From: Methylobacterium longum
GTDB taxonomy: Bacteria > Pseudomonadota > Alphaproteobacteria > Rhizobiales > Beijerinckiaceae
DNA: 64,000 nt
Direction: 5' to 3'
Assembly (NCBI RefSeq): GCF_022179385.1
Contig: NZ_BPQS01000014.1
Coordinates: forward strand, 1 to 64,000
Shown here: piece by piece, positions 56,433-64,000 of the stretch
Layout: every line of letters starts with the position of its first letter
How positions within the stretch are numbered: the first letter of the stretch is position 1
Notes under the pieces: model-generated
The model's database searches: none
What the model saw: only the letters and a program-made list of their open reading frames with translations
What the model was told of the DNA's origin: nothing
Translations under genes and position numbers: made by a program

Positions 56433-57103
56433 CGTTTTCCCTTCGCGGCCACGGTCTGTCCCATCGGATCCGGGCCCTCGGGCTCGAGGTTGCGGTTCAG
56501 ATCGGCACCGAGCCCGATCTTCGGCTTCGCCCAGCCCGCGGCGCGGGGTCCGTAGGCCAGCGCCTCCGCGATCTGGAGGACGAATTGCAGGCAGAGGAGG
56601 CTCATGCCCAACGACATGAGCGTGTAGGGGATCCAGAGCGGCGGTCCCCAGGTCGATTGCGAGACCTGGCCGTCGACCCAGGCCTCGTGGTCGAGGGACC
56701 AGCTCTTCCATGCGAAGAACAGGCAGAAGGTGAGGCTGATCACGTCCGCGAGGAGGAGCCGGATCCGGTTCACCGTCGGCGACAGCAGCCCTGTCAGGGC
56801 CTCGATCGCCACGTGGCCGCGCTTGGCCTGCACGCCCGCGGCCGACAGGAAGGTGGCCCCGATGATCAGGAACACCGCCATCTCGTCCTGCCAGTCCGTC
56901 GGCTCCTTCAGGACGTAGCGGACGACCACGCTGTGGGTCAGCACCAGGCAGGCGGAGACGAGGCAGAGGCCGCCGAGCGCCAGGATCACCCGGTTGAGGA
57001 GGCGCATCGCCCGGTCGAAGTGGCCGAGCAGCCCGGGCAGGCGGGGTTCGTCGGCGGCCTGCCCATCGGGGGCCGCGGTAGCCGCGTCGAAGCCGTGGCT
57101 CAC
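56429..57103 (-). CDS. dctQ: TRAP transporter small permease subunit (DctQ)
   Basis: A 224-residue four-helix membrane protein that partners DctM. Conserved features are the second-helix region VVVRYVLKEPTDWQDEMAVF and GHVAIEALT. The start is a GTG (57101-57103) overlapping the dctP stop (GTGA); no ATG-initiated alternative fits. A 35-residue C-terminal tail extends past the usual end. Both overlaps show that dctPQM is one translationally coupled operon. Confidence 0.92.
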   Translation of the reverse strand: MSHGFDAATAAPDGQAADEPRLPGLLGHFDRAMRLLNRVILALGGLCLVSACLVLTHSVVVRYVLKEPTDWQDEMAVFLIIGATFLSAAGVQAKRGHVAIEALTGLLSPTVNRIRLLLADVISLTFCLFFAWKSWSLDHEAWVDGQVSQSTWGPPLWIPYTLMSLGMSLLCLQFVLQIAEALAYGPRAAGWAKPKIGLGADLNRNLEPEGPDPMGQTVAAKGKR

Positions 57104-58122
57104 GCGACCTGCTCCGCGAGCTTGAGCAACTCGGCGCAGGTGGCGTTCTTGCCGGCGTAATCCTTCCAGGCGGTATTCCGGGCGAGATCGCGCCACTGCC
57201 CGAGCGACTTTTCATCCAGCTGCGAGACCTTGGCACCCGCCTTGGTGAAGATCTCCTCGACCCGGGTGTCATCCTCCTTCGCGCCGGCCTGCCCGAACGA
57301 TTCGAGCTCGGTGCCCACCGCCATGATCAGATCCTGCTGGTCCTTCGGCAGCCCGGAGAACACGGTCTTGGACATCATGATCGGCTCGAGCATGAACCAG
57401 TACGACCGCTCCCGCCCGGAGGTCAGCGCCTTGGCCAGCTCCTCCAGGCGGAACGAGATCAGGCTGGTGGACGAGGTGATCACCGCGTCGCACGCGCCGG
57501 TCTGCATCGCGGCGTAGGATTCGTTCGACGGGATCGACAGGGTCGCGGCGCCCGCCTCCTTCATCATCATGTCCATCTCGCGCGAGCCGCCGCGGACCTT
57601 CATGCCTTTGGCGTCCGCCGGAGCGACGAGCGGGCGCTCGCGGCTGGCGACCCCGCCCGCCTGCCAGACCCACGAGACCAGGATGATGCCCTTCGCGTCG
57701 AGGATCTCGGCCAGCTTGCGTCCCACCGGGGCGCTCTTCCACGCCACAGCCTGGGCGTAGGAGGTCACCAGGGCCGGCATCAACCCGATGTTGAGCTCCG
57801 GCACCTCGCCGCCCGCGTACGGGCTCGGATACAGCGACATGTCGAGCGCGCCCTTGCGCATGGCGCCGAACTGGGCGTTCGTCTTCATCAGCGAGGAGCC
57901 GGGATAGACCTGAACCTCCAGGGCGCCCTTGGAGCGCTCGTTCACGATCTTGGCGAACTTCCGGCACATGCGGTCGCGGAAGTCGCCTTCCTCGATCGTG
58001 CCGCCGGGGAACTGGTGGGACAGCTTCAGCGTCGTGGCCGCCTGCGCCGATCCGAGGCCGAACTTCAGGACCACGGGTGCCGCGAGGGTGGCTGCGACAA
58101 GCGAACGACGAGTCGGCGTCAT
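57100..58122 (-). CDS. dctP: TRAP transporter substrate-binding protein (DctP)
   Basis: A 340-residue periplasmic solute receptor. A twin-arginine-like signal (TPTRRSLVAAT, cut near SAQAAT) precedes the fold; LKLSHQFPGGTI, KGALEVQVYPGSSL, the DAKGMKVRGGSRE segment with the arginine that binds the ligand carboxylate, and the SNESYAAMQTGACDAVI segment are typical DctP landmarks. Two adjacent ATGs (58123-58125 and 58120-58122) follow a GGGAG box; the second has better spacing. Substrate unknown, but adjacent catabolic genes point to a sugar acid or 2-hydroxy acid. Confidence 0.92.
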   Translation of the reverse strand: MTPTRRSLVAATLAAPVVLKFGLGSAQAATTLKLSHQFPGGTIEEGDFRDRMCRKFAKIVNERSKGALEVQVYPGSSLMKTNAQFGAMRKGALDMSLYPSPYAGGEVPELNIGLMPALVTSYAQAVAWKSAPVGRKLAEILDAKGIILVSWVWQAGGVASRERPLVAPADAKGMKVRGGSREMDMMMKEAGAATLSIPSNESYAAMQTGACDAVITSSTSLISFRLEELAKALTSGRERSYWFMLEPIMMSKTVFSGLPKDQQDLIMAVGTELESFGQAGAKEDDTRVEEIFTKAGAKVSQLDEKSLGQWRDLARNTAWKDYAGKNATCAELLKLAEQVA

Positions 58123-58125
58123 CAT

Positions 58126-58316
58126 ACTCTCCCGCACCGCAAACACAGCGGCTTAGTATTGTGCGCTGCAATATTGCGGCGGCTTCGTTGTATGCATGAA
58201 TGACTGGCTTGTATATTTTGTCAACGCTTCAGCATAATGCATCGACGTGTCAGCGGCCTGACAGCGCTGAGTCGCGTCAGGTGCGTCGTCCGGATCCTGA
58301 GGGAGGTTGCCGGAGA
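58126..58316. promoter_or_regulatory. Divergent dctP/gntR control region
   Basis: AT-richer than its surroundings. Rightward promoter candidate for gntR: TTGTAT (58209-58214), 18-bp spacer, CATAAT (58233-58238). On the other strand TTGACA (58219-58224) lies between these, so divergent promoters overlap. Candidate operators: palindrome GCAATATTGC (58168-58177) and TTGTATGCAT (58188-58197), the latter 21 bp from the second TTGTAT. GntR-FCD proteins commonly bind such TTGTAT-type sites. Confidence 0.5.
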
Positions 58317-58970
58317 ATGAACCATACCCAGCGTCTGAGACAGCGGATCGAGGACGAGATCGTCTCGGGCGAGCTCGCGCTGGGCTCGCGGCTCGACGAG
58401 AACCAGCTCGCGGCGCGGTTCGGGGTCTCGCGCACGCCGATCCGCGAGGCGCTCCTCCAACTGGCCGTCACCGGGCTGGTGCAGACCAAGCCCAGGCGCG
58501 GCGCGATCGTCAGCGCCCCCGAGCCCCATCTCCTGCTCGCGATGTTCGAGGCCATGGCGGAGATCGAGGCGGCCTGCGGCCGGCTCGCGGCGCGGCGGCT
58601 TGTGCCCGACGACGCGGCGGCTCTGCGCGCCGCCCTCGACGGGTGCCGGGCCGCGCTCGCGCTGTCCGACACCGAGGCGTATTACGCCGAGAATTACGTG
58701 TTCCACACCGTCGTCTACAGGGCGAGCCGCAACGCGTTCCTGGCCGAGCAGGCGCTGTCCCTCCACCGCCGCCTGGCGCCCTACCGCCGCCTTCAGCTGC
58801 GCGTCCGCCAGCGCCTGCCGCAATCGCTGGCCGAGCACGAAGCGATCGTCGCCGCGATCCTCGCCGGCGACGAGACCAAGGCCGCCGAGGCGCTGCGAAC
58901 CCACGTCGTCGTGCAAGGCGACCGCTTCACCGACCTCGTCGCGGGCCTGCGGGCACCGAGCGCCGCCTGA
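58317..58970 (+). CDS. GntR-family regulator, FadR/FCD subfamily
   Basis: A 217-residue regulator with an N-terminal winged helix (RIEDEIVSGELALGSRLDEN, then LAARFGVSRTPIREALLQL) and a C-terminal helical FCD ligand-binding domain (residues 75-210, with HTVVYRASRN, RVRQRLPQSLAEH and the metal-site histidines). It is divergent from dctPQM and probably controls it in response to the transported acid. GGAGA abuts the ATG at 58317. A second, distinct FCD regulator lies just downstream in the opposite direction. Confidence 0.92.
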   Translation: MNHTQRLRQRIEDEIVSGELALGSRLDENQLAARFGVSRTPIREALLQLAVTGLVQTKPRRGAIVSAPEPHLLLAMFEAMAEIEAACGRLAARRLVPDDAAALRAALDGCRAALALSDTEAYYAENYVFHTVVYRASRNAFLAEQALSLHRRLAPYRRLQLRVRQRLPQSLAEHEAIVAAILAGDETKAAEALRTHVVVQGDRFTDLVAGLRAPSAA

Positions 58971-58993
58971 CCCGCGGTCGTCCCGGGGCGCTC
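58958..58993. terminator. Nested hairpin between the two gntR genes
   Basis: GAGCGCC (58958-58964) pairs with GGCGCTC (58987-58993), enclosing GACC/GGTC (58969-58979) with loop CGC. It spans the stop of the first gntR gene (58968-58970) and reaches the stop of the convergent one. Confidence 0.45.
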
Positions 58994-59672
58994 AGACGTC
59001 CTCGGCCACCCCGTAATTGGCGGCGATCACGGACTTCTTCCCGCGGATATGCTCGCGCATCAGCACGGCGAGCGCCGCCCCGTCCCGGGCACGCAGCAGC
59101 TCGATCATCCGCTCGTGCTCGGCCACCGCCCGGGCCCACTGCGCCGCCGTCTGGTGCGCCGAGTAGCGCGAGCGCTGGATCCGGCCCGACAGGCCTTCGT
59201 AGATGTTCGCCAGGATCGTGTTGCGGCTCGCCGCCATGATGCCTTCGTGGATCCGGCGGTTGTGGCTGAAGTAGCCGGCCTCGTCGCTCGCCTTCCAGGC
59301 GGCGACCATGGCCTCGTGGTCGACGAGCAGCGCGTCGATCTCGGCGTCGGAGATCGTGCGGCAGGCGAGGTCCCCGGCGGTCGCCTCAAGGCCGGCGATG
59401 ACCTCCATCATCTCCTCGAGTTCGGCATCCGAGATGCTCGCGACCCGCGCTCCCCGGTTCGGCAGCAGCTCCAGCAGCCCTTCCGTGGCCAGGATCTTGA
59501 TCGCCTCCCGCAGCGGTGTGCGGGAGATCCCGAAGCGCTCCGTCAACTCGCTCTCGTTGATCCGCGCCTTCGGCTCCATCTCGCCGGATCGGATCAGTTC
59601 GCGCATCCGCTCCGCGACCTCGTCGTGGAGGTAACGGCGGCTGATACCGATCCCGGGCTCGATTTTGTTCAT
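58992..59672 (-). CDS. GntR-family regulator, FCD subfamily (second)
   Basis: A 226-residue regulator: winged helix (YLHDEVAERMRELIRSGEME, INESELTERFGISRTPLREAI) and FCD domain (EEMMEVIAGLEATAGDLAC, GYFSHNRRIHEGIMAAS, with histidine ligands in NRRIHEG and EHERMIE). It lies 60 bp downstream of the FAD/Fe-S dehydrogenase gene on the same strand and likely regulates that catabolic unit. The ATG at 59670-59672 follows a G-rich ribosome binding site; a hairpin sits in its leader. Sequence identity to the neighbouring GntR is low in the ligand domain, suggesting a different effector. Confidence 0.92.
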   Translation of the reverse strand: MNKIEPGIGISRRYLHDEVAERMRELIRSGEMEPKARINESELTERFGISRTPLREAIKILATEGLLELLPNRGARVASISDAELEEMMEVIAGLEATAGDLACRTISDAEIDALLVDHEAMVAAWKASDEAGYFSHNRRIHEGIMAASRNTILANIYEGLSGRIQRSRYSAHQTAAQWARAVAEHERMIELLRARDGAALAVLMREHIRGKKSVIAANYGVAEDV

Positions 59673-59689
59673 GGTCCCCCGACACACGG

Positions 59690-59706
59690 CAGGTCGCAAC
59701 GACCTG
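59690..59706 (-). promoter_or_regulatory. Hairpin/operator in the leader of the second gntR
   Basis: CAGGTCG and CGACCTG (7-bp arms, 3-nt spacer) lie 18 bp before the gntR start, in the 60-bp gap after the dehydrogenase gene. Possible autoregulatory operator or attenuating stem. Confidence 0.4.
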
Positions 59707-59732
59707 TGCTCCATGTGTATGGGGCCGGCAAT

Positions 59733-62681
59733 TCAGTGTCGAGGCACAAGGGCTTGATCCAGAACGCGAGCCACATGTTCCGCGCGGATGCCGAGGCCGT
59801 CGTGGATCTGATGACGACAGCTCGTGCCGTCGGCCACCACGAGATCGTCGGGCCCCGCGGCGCGCAGCGCCGGAAACAGCGACAGCTCGGCCATGGCGAA
59901 CGAGGTGTCGATCGATTCCGGCCGGTAGCCGAAGGCACCCGCCATGCCGCAGCAGCTCGACTCGATCACGCGCAGATCGAGCCCCGGCACGCTCCGCAGG
60001 ACCGTCTCCACCGAACCCATCAGTCCGAAGGACTTCTGGTGGCAGTGGCCGTGCAGATGGGCGACGCGGCCGCCCTGATCGGCCAGCTTCAGCTCGATCC
60101 GGCCCGCCGCGAGATCGGCGGCCAGCAGTTCCTCGAACAGGACCGATTGCCGGCCCAGGAGCTTTGCATCCTCGCCCGGCAGCAGAGCGCCGAACTCATC
60201 ACGGAAGGTGAGCAGGCAGGACGGCTCCAGGCCGACCACGCGCGCGCCGGCGCGGATGAAGGGCAGCAGGGTGTCGAGGGTCCGCCGCGCCTCTTGGCGG
60301 GCCCGGTCGGTCTGGCCGGAGGCGAGCCAGGTCCGGCCGCAGCAGAGCGGCCGCCGCCCACGGGGCGGGTCGACCCGGTGCAGGCGATAGCCGGCAGCCC
60401 GGAGCACGCGCTCGGCGGCCTCCAGGTTCTCGCGCTCGAAGGCGCGGTTGAAGGTGTCGCCGAACAGGATCACGTCGCGGAAGTCGCCCGCCACGTCGCC
60501 CGGATGGGCGGCCTCGCCCTGCTCGCTCCAGGGCCGCCGCCAGCGCGGGAGGGTGCGCCGCGCCGAGAGTCCGGCCATTCGCTCCGACAGGGCCGCGAGC
60601 ACCGGGTACCGGTCGCGCAGGTTCAGGAGCGGCGCGAGCTTCGCCGCGGCTCCGGCGTAGAGCGGCATCTGGGCGATCAGCCGCTCCCGCAGCGGCAGCC
60701 CGTGCCGGGCGTGGTAGTGGTGCAGGAACTCGATCTTCATCTTGGCCATGTCGACGCCGGTAGGACATTCCCGGCGGCAGGCCTTGCAGGAGACGCAGAG
60801 ATCCAGGGTCCGCTTCATCTCCGGGCTGGTGAAGGCGTCCTTGCCGAGCTGGCCCGAGATGGCGAGCCGCAGGGAATTGGCGCGGCCGCGGGTGAGATGC
60901 TGCTCGTCGCGGGTGGCGCGATAGGACGGGCACATCGCCCCGCCCACGAGCTTCCGGCAGGTCCCGTTGTTGTTGCACATCTCGACGGCCGCGCCGAAGC
61001 CGCCCCAATCCGACCAGTCGAGAGCGGTCTTCGGCGGCGCCGTCACCGCATAGTCCGGCTTGAAGCGGAACAGGTCGCGGTCGTCCATCTTGAGCGGCCG
61101 GACGATCTTGTTGGGATTGAGCCGGTTCTCGGGATCGAAATCGTCCTTCACCGCCTCGAAGGCGCGGGTCAGGACCGGCCCGAACAGGGGCTCGATGTAT
61201 TCCGAGCGCGAGATGCCGTCGCCGTGCTCGCCGGAATAGGAGCCCTTGTAGCGGCGCACCAGCTCGGAGGTTTCCTCCGCGATCAGGCGCATCCGGCGCA
61301 CGTCGCCCGCCTCCTTCATGTCGAGGATCGGGCGGACGTGAAGGCAGCCCACCGAGGCATGGGCGTACCACGTGCCGCGCGTGCCGTGCTTGGTGAAGAC
61401 CGCGGTGACCGCATCGGTGTAGTCGGCGAGGTGCTCCAGCGGCACCGCGCAATCCTCGATGAAGGAGACCGGTTTCGCGTCGCCCTTCATCGACATCATG
61501 ATGTTGAGGCAGGCTTCGCGCACCTCCCAGACCGCCCTCTGCCGGGGCGGATCGACCACTTCGACGACGGCGTTCGGAAAGCCGTGATCGGCCATGCAGG
61601 CATCGAGGCGCTTGAGGCCGCGCTTCAGGGCGGCGAGGTCGTCACCGGCGAACTCGGTGAGCAGCAGGCAGTTCGGCTTGCCCCGGGTGATGTCCGCGAG
61701 CGTCGTGCGGAACAGCGGGATGTCGGCCCCGAGCACCAGCACGTTGTTGTCGACCAGTTCCACGGCCACAGGGTCAAGGTCGACGATGTGCCGCGTCGTC
61801 TCCATGGCGTCGCGGAACGACGGGAAGTGGCAGACCCCCATCACCCGGTGCGCCGGCAGGCGGGACAGCCGCAGCGTCACCGACGTGGTGGCGGCAAGCG
61901 TCCCCTCGGAGCCCACCAGCAGGTGTGCGAGGTTCGGCCGGGCCTCGATCAGCGCATCGAGGTTGTAGCCGCCCACCCGGCGCTGGACCGTCGGATAGCG
62001 GGACACGATCTCGTCCCGGTGGCGCTCCGCGAGGGCGCACATGCGACCGGCGAGCGCCTCCGCTCGCGCCGAGCCGGTAACCCCCGCCGCATCGCCGCGG
62101 AGGCCGAAGGCGAAGCCCTCTCCGTCGTGGAACAGCGCCTCCATCGCCAGCACGTTGTCGCTCATCTTCCCGTAGCGCAGCGACCGGGCACCGCAGGAAT
62201 TGTTGCCCGCCATGCCCCCGATGGTGCAGCGGGTTGCCGTCGAGGGCTCGACCGGGAAGAACCAGCCGTCGGCCTTCACCCGCGCGTTGAGCCGCTCCAG
62301 CACCATTCCGGGCTCGACCGTGATGGTGCCGGCCTCCGGATCGTAGGCCAGGACGCCGTTGAAATGGCGCGCGCAGTCGACGACGAGTCCCCGGCCGATC
62401 GGCTGGCCGTTCTGCGAGGTGCCGCCGCCGCGCATGATCACGGGGGCGCCGTGATCGGCGGCGATCCGCAGCGTCGCGGCGATGTCGGCGGCCGAGCGCG
62501 GCAGCACGACGCCCGCCGGCATGATCTGATAGATCGAGGCGTCCGTGCTGTAGCGCCCGCGCGTGAAGGCATCGAAGCGCGCTTCGCCCTGGAGCTGTTC
62601 CGCCAGCCTGCGCGCCAACCCGGCATCCAGGCGTGCTGCGGCGCGCGGCGCCGTCGCGGTCTCAGCCCTCGCGTCCGTCAC
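59733..62681 (-). CDS. FAD/Fe-S D-2-hydroxyacid dehydrogenase (GlcD-GlpC fusion, YdiJ/Dld-II type)
   Basis: A 982-residue fusion. Residues 45-270 are the FAD-binding PCMH domain (GGGTSQNGQPIG at 85-96, GMAGNNSCGARSLRYGK near 156-172), 270-560 the FAD-oxidase C domain (SGEHGDGISR), then a ferredoxin part with LCVSCKACRRECPTG near 628-642 and MCNNNGTCRK upstream, and C-terminal CCG domains (GHCHQKSFG near 882, SSCCGMAGAFG near 908). This layout oxidises D-lactate, D-2-hydroxyglutarate or related D-2-hydroxy acids and feeds electrons to the respiratory chain. It lies between the aldonate dehydratase and a gntR gene on one strand. Confidence 0.9.
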   Translation of the reverse strand: MTDARAETATAPRAAARLDAGLARRLAEQLQGEARFDAFTRGRYSTDASIYQIMPAGVVLPRSAADIAATLRIAADHGAPVIMRGGGTSQNGQPIGRGLVVDCARHFNGVLAYDPEAGTITVEPGMVLERLNARVKADGWFFPVEPSTATRCTIGGMAGNNSCGARSLRYGKMSDNVLAMEALFHDGEGFAFGLRGDAAGVTGSARAEALAGRMCALAERHRDEIVSRYPTVQRRVGGYNLDALIEARPNLAHLLVGSEGTLAATTSVTLRLSRLPAHRVMGVCHFPSFRDAMETTRHIVDLDPVAVELVDNNVLVLGADIPLFRTTLADITRGKPNCLLLTEFAGDDLAALKRGLKRLDACMADHGFPNAVVEVVDPPRQRAVWEVREACLNIMMSMKGDAKPVSFIEDCAVPLEHLADYTDAVTAVFTKHGTRGTWYAHASVGCLHVRPILDMKEAGDVRRMRLIAEETSELVRRYKGSYSGEHGDGISRSEYIEPLFGPVLTRAFEAVKDDFDPENRLNPNKIVRPLKMDDRDLFRFKPDYAVTAPPKTALDWSDWGGFGAAVEMCNNNGTCRKLVGGAMCPSYRATRDEQHLTRGRANSLRLAISGQLGKDAFTSPEMKRTLDLCVSCKACRRECPTGVDMAKMKIEFLHHYHARHGLPLRERLIAQMPLYAGAAAKLAPLLNLRDRYPVLAALSERMAGLSARRTLPRWRRPWSEQGEAAHPGDVAGDFRDVILFGDTFNRAFERENLEAAERVLRAAGYRLHRVDPPRGRRPLCCGRTWLASGQTDRARQEARRTLDTLLPFIRAGARVVGLEPSCLLTFRDEFGALLPGEDAKLLGRQSVLFEELLAADLAAGRIELKLADQGGRVAHLHGHCHQKSFGLMGSVETVLRSVPGLDLRVIESSCCGMAGAFGYRPESIDTSFAMAELSLFPALRAAGPDDLVVADGTSCRHQIHDGLGIRAEHVARVLDQALVPRH

Positions 62682-62722
62682 GACTCAATCCTCCGGCGGC
62701 GGATGGCGTCCGCCGGAATTGG

Positions 62723-62732
62723 TTGTATTCAA
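62723..62732. promoter_or_regulatory. Candidate GntR operator upstream of the dehydrogenase
   Basis: TTGTATTCAA lies 42 bp before the dehydrogenase start, in a short AT-rich patch of the 180-bp gap. It shares TTGTATNCA with the site at 58188-58197 in the dctP/gntR region, suggesting common control. Confidence 0.4.
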
Positions 62733-62861
62733 AATTCACCGGATCGGAAATCGCCGGCCGGCGACCTGCGCGCTTCCGGCGCAACGACCGGAACGTCCGG
62801 CCGCGACACCGTCCCGGCCGAGCGGCGAGGGACAGCCGTCGCGGCGGCGCTCCCGTCCGTC

Positions 62862-64000
62862 TCAGTGATTGTCCCGCGGCACACCCGAGACCTGGGCGAC
62901 CTTCTGGAACTTCACCGCACCCTTCAGCACCATGCCCTGGTCGAGCTGGCCCACCTGATCGCGGTAGATCTCCTGCCACGGCGTCTGTGTCGCTGGATAG
63001 GGGAAGCCGCCCCGTCCCGCGAGATCCGTCCGCCTGCGCTCCAGCTCCTCGGGTGGGAGCAGGATGTCGGCGCTGCGCCGGTTGAGGTCGACGCGTACGC
63101 GGTCGCCGGTCTGCAGCAGCGCGAGACCGCCGCCCGCCGCCGCCTCCGGCGAGGCGTTGAGGATGGCGGGGGTGCCGGAGGTGCCGGATTGCCGTCCGTC
63201 GCCGATACAGGCCAGCGACGTCACGCCGCGCCGGATGAGGGCGCCGGGCGGCTGCATGTTCACCACCTCGGCGGCACCCGGATAGCCGATGGGCCCGGCG
63301 CCGCGCATGATCAGGATGGTGTTCTCGTCGATGTCGAGGGCCGGATCGTCGATGCGGGTGTGGTAATCCTCCGGCCCGTCGAACACGACCACGCGGCCCT
63401 CGAAGGCCATCGGGTCCGCGGGGTTGCGCAGGTAACGCGCCGCGAACTCCTCGGAGATGACGCAGGTCTTCATGATCGCCGAATCGAACAGGCTGCCCTT
63501 CAGGTTGAGGAAGCCCGCCCGCTCCATCAGGGGCTCCCCGTAGGTGCGGATCACGTCGCGGTTCCAGCTGTGCCGGCCGCTGTAGTTCTCGCCCACGGTG
63601 CGGCCGTTGCAGGTCAGCGCGCCCTCGTGAACCTTGCCGGCATCGATCAGCTCGGCGAACACGGCCGGCAACCCGCCGGCGCGGAAGTATTCCTCGCCGA
63701 GCCAGCGGCCGGCGGGCTGCATGTCCACCAGCAGCGGAATCTCGAAGCCGACGCGCTCCCAGTCGTCGCAGCTCAGCGGCACGCCGATGTGCTTGGCGAT
63801 GGCGTTGATGTGGATCGGGGCGTTGGTCGAACCGCCGATGGCCGCGTTGGCCACGATGGCGTTCTCGAATGCCTCGCGGGTCAGGATGTCGGAGGGCTTC
63901 AGGTCCTCCCAGACCATCTCGACGATCCGCTGGCCGGTGGCGTAGGCCGCCTGCCCGCGCTCCCGGTAGGGGGCCGGGATCGCGGCCGAGCCGGGCAGGG
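62862..64000 (-). CDS. IlvD/Edd-family dehydratase, aldonate type (C-terminal part)
   Basis: The last 379 codons of a gene that continues beyond the right edge; the frame is open to base 64000 (visible start of the fragment [19 protein letters not shown]). [72 protein letters not shown] and [20 protein letters not shown] match pentonate/hexonate dehydratases (L-arabinonate or D-xylonate type) better than true IlvD. They remove water from sugar acids to give 2-keto-3-deoxy acids. It leads the leftward unit dehydratase-dehydrogenase-gntR. Confidence 0.88.
   Translation of the reverse strand, partial: LPGSAAIPAPYRERGQAAYATGQRIVEMVWEDLKPSDILTREAFENAIVANAAIGGSTNAPIHINAIAKHIGVPLSCDDWERVGFEIPLLVDMQPAGRWLGEEYFRAGGLPAVFAELIDAGKVHEGALTCNGRTVGENYSGRHSWNRDVIRTYGEPLMERAGFLNLKGSLFDSAIMKTCVISEEFAARYLRNPADPMAFEGRVVVFDGPEDYHTRIDDPALDIDENTILIMRGAGPIGYPGAAEVVNMQPPGALIRRGVTSLACIGDGRQSGTSGTPAILNASPEAAAGGGLALLQTGDRVRVDLNRRSADILLPPEELERRRTDLAGRGGFPYPATQTPWQEIYRDQVGQLDQGMVLKGAVKFQKVAQVSGVPRDNH

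Overview
The window looks like an ordinary stretch of chromosome from a high-GC alphaproteobacterium of the order Hyphomicrobiales, most likely Methylobacterium or a close relative. The reasons are the uniformly GC-rich dense coding, the GapR (DUF2312) protein, the TIGR02302/DUF4175 protein beside a tiny twin-helix membrane protein and a PduO-type adenosyltransferase, the ExoR-like Sel1 protein, the hom-glpX pair, and many GTG/TTG starts that overlap the preceding stop codon. No ribosomal operon, insertion sequence, prophage, CRISPR array or biosynthetic gene cluster was seen. The genus assignment is an inference from gene content and order.

Layout. 0-6 kb: leftward series from a PHB depolymerase (phaZ) through DUF4175, a small membrane protein, a PagL-like protein and a cobalamin adenosyltransferase to etfB (cut by the edge). 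6-11 kb: two small hypothetical genes, maf-yacG, tRNA-Phe, a secreted Cache protein, a PAS protein and a Crp/Fnr regulator. 11-17 kb: purC, gapR, a secreted alpha/beta hydrolase, a metabolite:H+ symporter and a glycine-rich DUF1236 protein. 16.6-23.2 kb: housekeeping block hrcA | rph-rdgB-hemW, then an LpoA-like lipoprotein divergent from rsmI-yraN. 23-30 kb: a lone receiver protein, two cell-envelope proteins (L,D-transpeptidase, extensin-like), an M3 peptidase, a coiled-coil membrane protein, a DUF2267-type protein.

30-43 kb: a HerA-like ATPase, then poxB-lutABC (quinone-linked pyruvate oxidation next to lactate oxidation), a transglutaminase-like protein, eutBC (ethanolamine ammonia-lyase), ilvD and the exoR-like gene. 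43-49 kb: glutathione transferase, exonuclease III, ceramidase-family membrane protein, homoserine dehydrogenase, class II fructose-1,6-bisphosphatase and a second L,D-transpeptidase.

49-64 kb is the most accessory-looking part: a NarK-type nitrate/nitrite transporter behind a near-consensus sigma-54 promoter; an anion-symporter/CoA-transferase/enoyl-CoA-hydratase set; and a cluster with a TRAP transporter (dctPQM), two GntR-FCD regulators, a large FAD/Fe-S D-2-hydroxyacid dehydrogenase and an aldonate-type IlvD/Edd dehydratase (cut by the right edge). The last cluster suggests uptake and oxidation of a sugar acid or hydroxy acid. Convergent gene pairs are repeatedly separated by perfect hairpins, two of which overlap stop codons. 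No clearly new system was found; the best leads are the sigma-54 promoter, the two catabolic sets of unknown substrate, and a structured intergenic region at 9.47-9.55 kb.
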